Positions 63,931 to 64,000 of a stretch of DNA of 64,000 nt are shown here, in pieces; position 1 is the stretch's first letter, and each line of letters starts with the position of its first letter. The notes under the pieces are model-generated. The model saw only the letters and a program-made list of their open reading frames with translations, was not told the origin of the DNA and made no database searches. The translations under genes and the position numbers were made by a program. The DNA is taken from assembly GCA_965204295.1 (NCBI GenBank), contig OZ241973.1, forward strand, positions 2,666,001 to 2,730,000, read 5' to 3'. The stretch is from JAWKWH01 sp965204295. Its GTDB lineage: Bacteria > Pseudomonadota > Alphaproteobacteria > Rhizobiales > Rhizobiaceae.

Positions 63931-64000
63931 CTAAGCCAATGTTCTGTCGACGATATCTCTCAGGTCCGTCGACAGCGTCCTGAGCGAAGCAATCCCGGCC
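63931..64000 (-). CDS. 3' end of an unidentified gene
   Basis: Minus-strand frame entering from the right edge reads SLRTLSTDLRDIVDRTLA and stops with TAG at 63931-63933. Only 22 residues are in the window, too few to name the protein. It would be the next gene upstream of the kinase on the same strand. Confidence 0.35.
   Translation of the reverse strand, partial: AGIASLRTLSTDLRDIVDRTLA

Noticed and set aside
1..64000. CRISPR array, rRNA or tRNA genes
   Set aside because: No regularly spaced repeats and no recognisable structural RNA were seen on reading both strands.

Overview
The window is a GC-rich alphaproteobacterial chromosome segment. The evidence is a division and cell-wall (dcw) cluster in the order ftsI-murE-murF-mraY-murD-ftsW-murG-murC-murB, then ddl-ftsQ-ftsA-ftsZ, then lpxC, bamD, recN and ligA. 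FtsZ has a long linker and an alphaproteobacterial-type C-terminal peptide, and a PleC-like PAS histidine kinase lies at the right end. A Hyphomicrobiales-like organism is plausible, but the order is not proven by the sequence.

Layout. (1) 1-11626: the left half of the dcw cluster, nearly all with 4-8 base gene overlaps, so probably one long transcript. A 36-bp tandem duplication sits exactly on the murG/murC junction. (2) About 11.63-41.6 kb: roughly 30 kb of accessory DNA between murB and ddl, which are normally neighbours in this group. It holds a type II restriction-modification pair, an A/T-rich three-gene operon with a nucleotidyltransferase-like protein, a scrambled IS256/IS21 remnant, a large NPPW-type DNA methyltransferase, a YiiX-like cysteine hydrolase, a Fic protein, a Phd/VapC toxin-antitoxin pair, a TRAP transporter, RmuC, a GHKL ATPase/HTH/Dcm/Vsr locus, a secreted unknown protein and a MATE transporter. 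Between these lie many gene-end fragments: serine-recombinase C-termini, a vsr 5' end, vapC and dctM 3' ends, a helicase/restriction C-terminus and a type ISP enzyme C-terminus. This looks like a defence island that has been repeatedly recombined and is partly decayed. (3) 41650-52727: the core cluster resumes with ddl, ftsQ, ftsA, ftsZ, lpxC, bamD, recN and ligA. (4) 52728-64000: azlCD, aminopeptidase P, a helicase IV-like protein, an IS5-family remnant, prmA, an SCO1-like gene, a PleC-like kinase and the end of one more reading frame.

How the genes work together. MurE/F/D/C/B, MraY, MurG and Ddl build the lipid-linked peptidoglycan precursor. FtsI and FtsW polymerise and cross-link it at the septum, which is organised by FtsZ, FtsA and FtsQ. 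LpxC and BamD serve the outer membrane. In the island, at least three DNA-modification modules coexist. The strongest candidates for an under-described system are the GHKL ATPase + 76-aa protein + HTH + Dcm + Vsr locus (32.1-37.0 kb) and the three-gene nucleotidyltransferase operon (15.0-16.8 kb). No CRISPR array, rRNA or tRNA gene was recognised.
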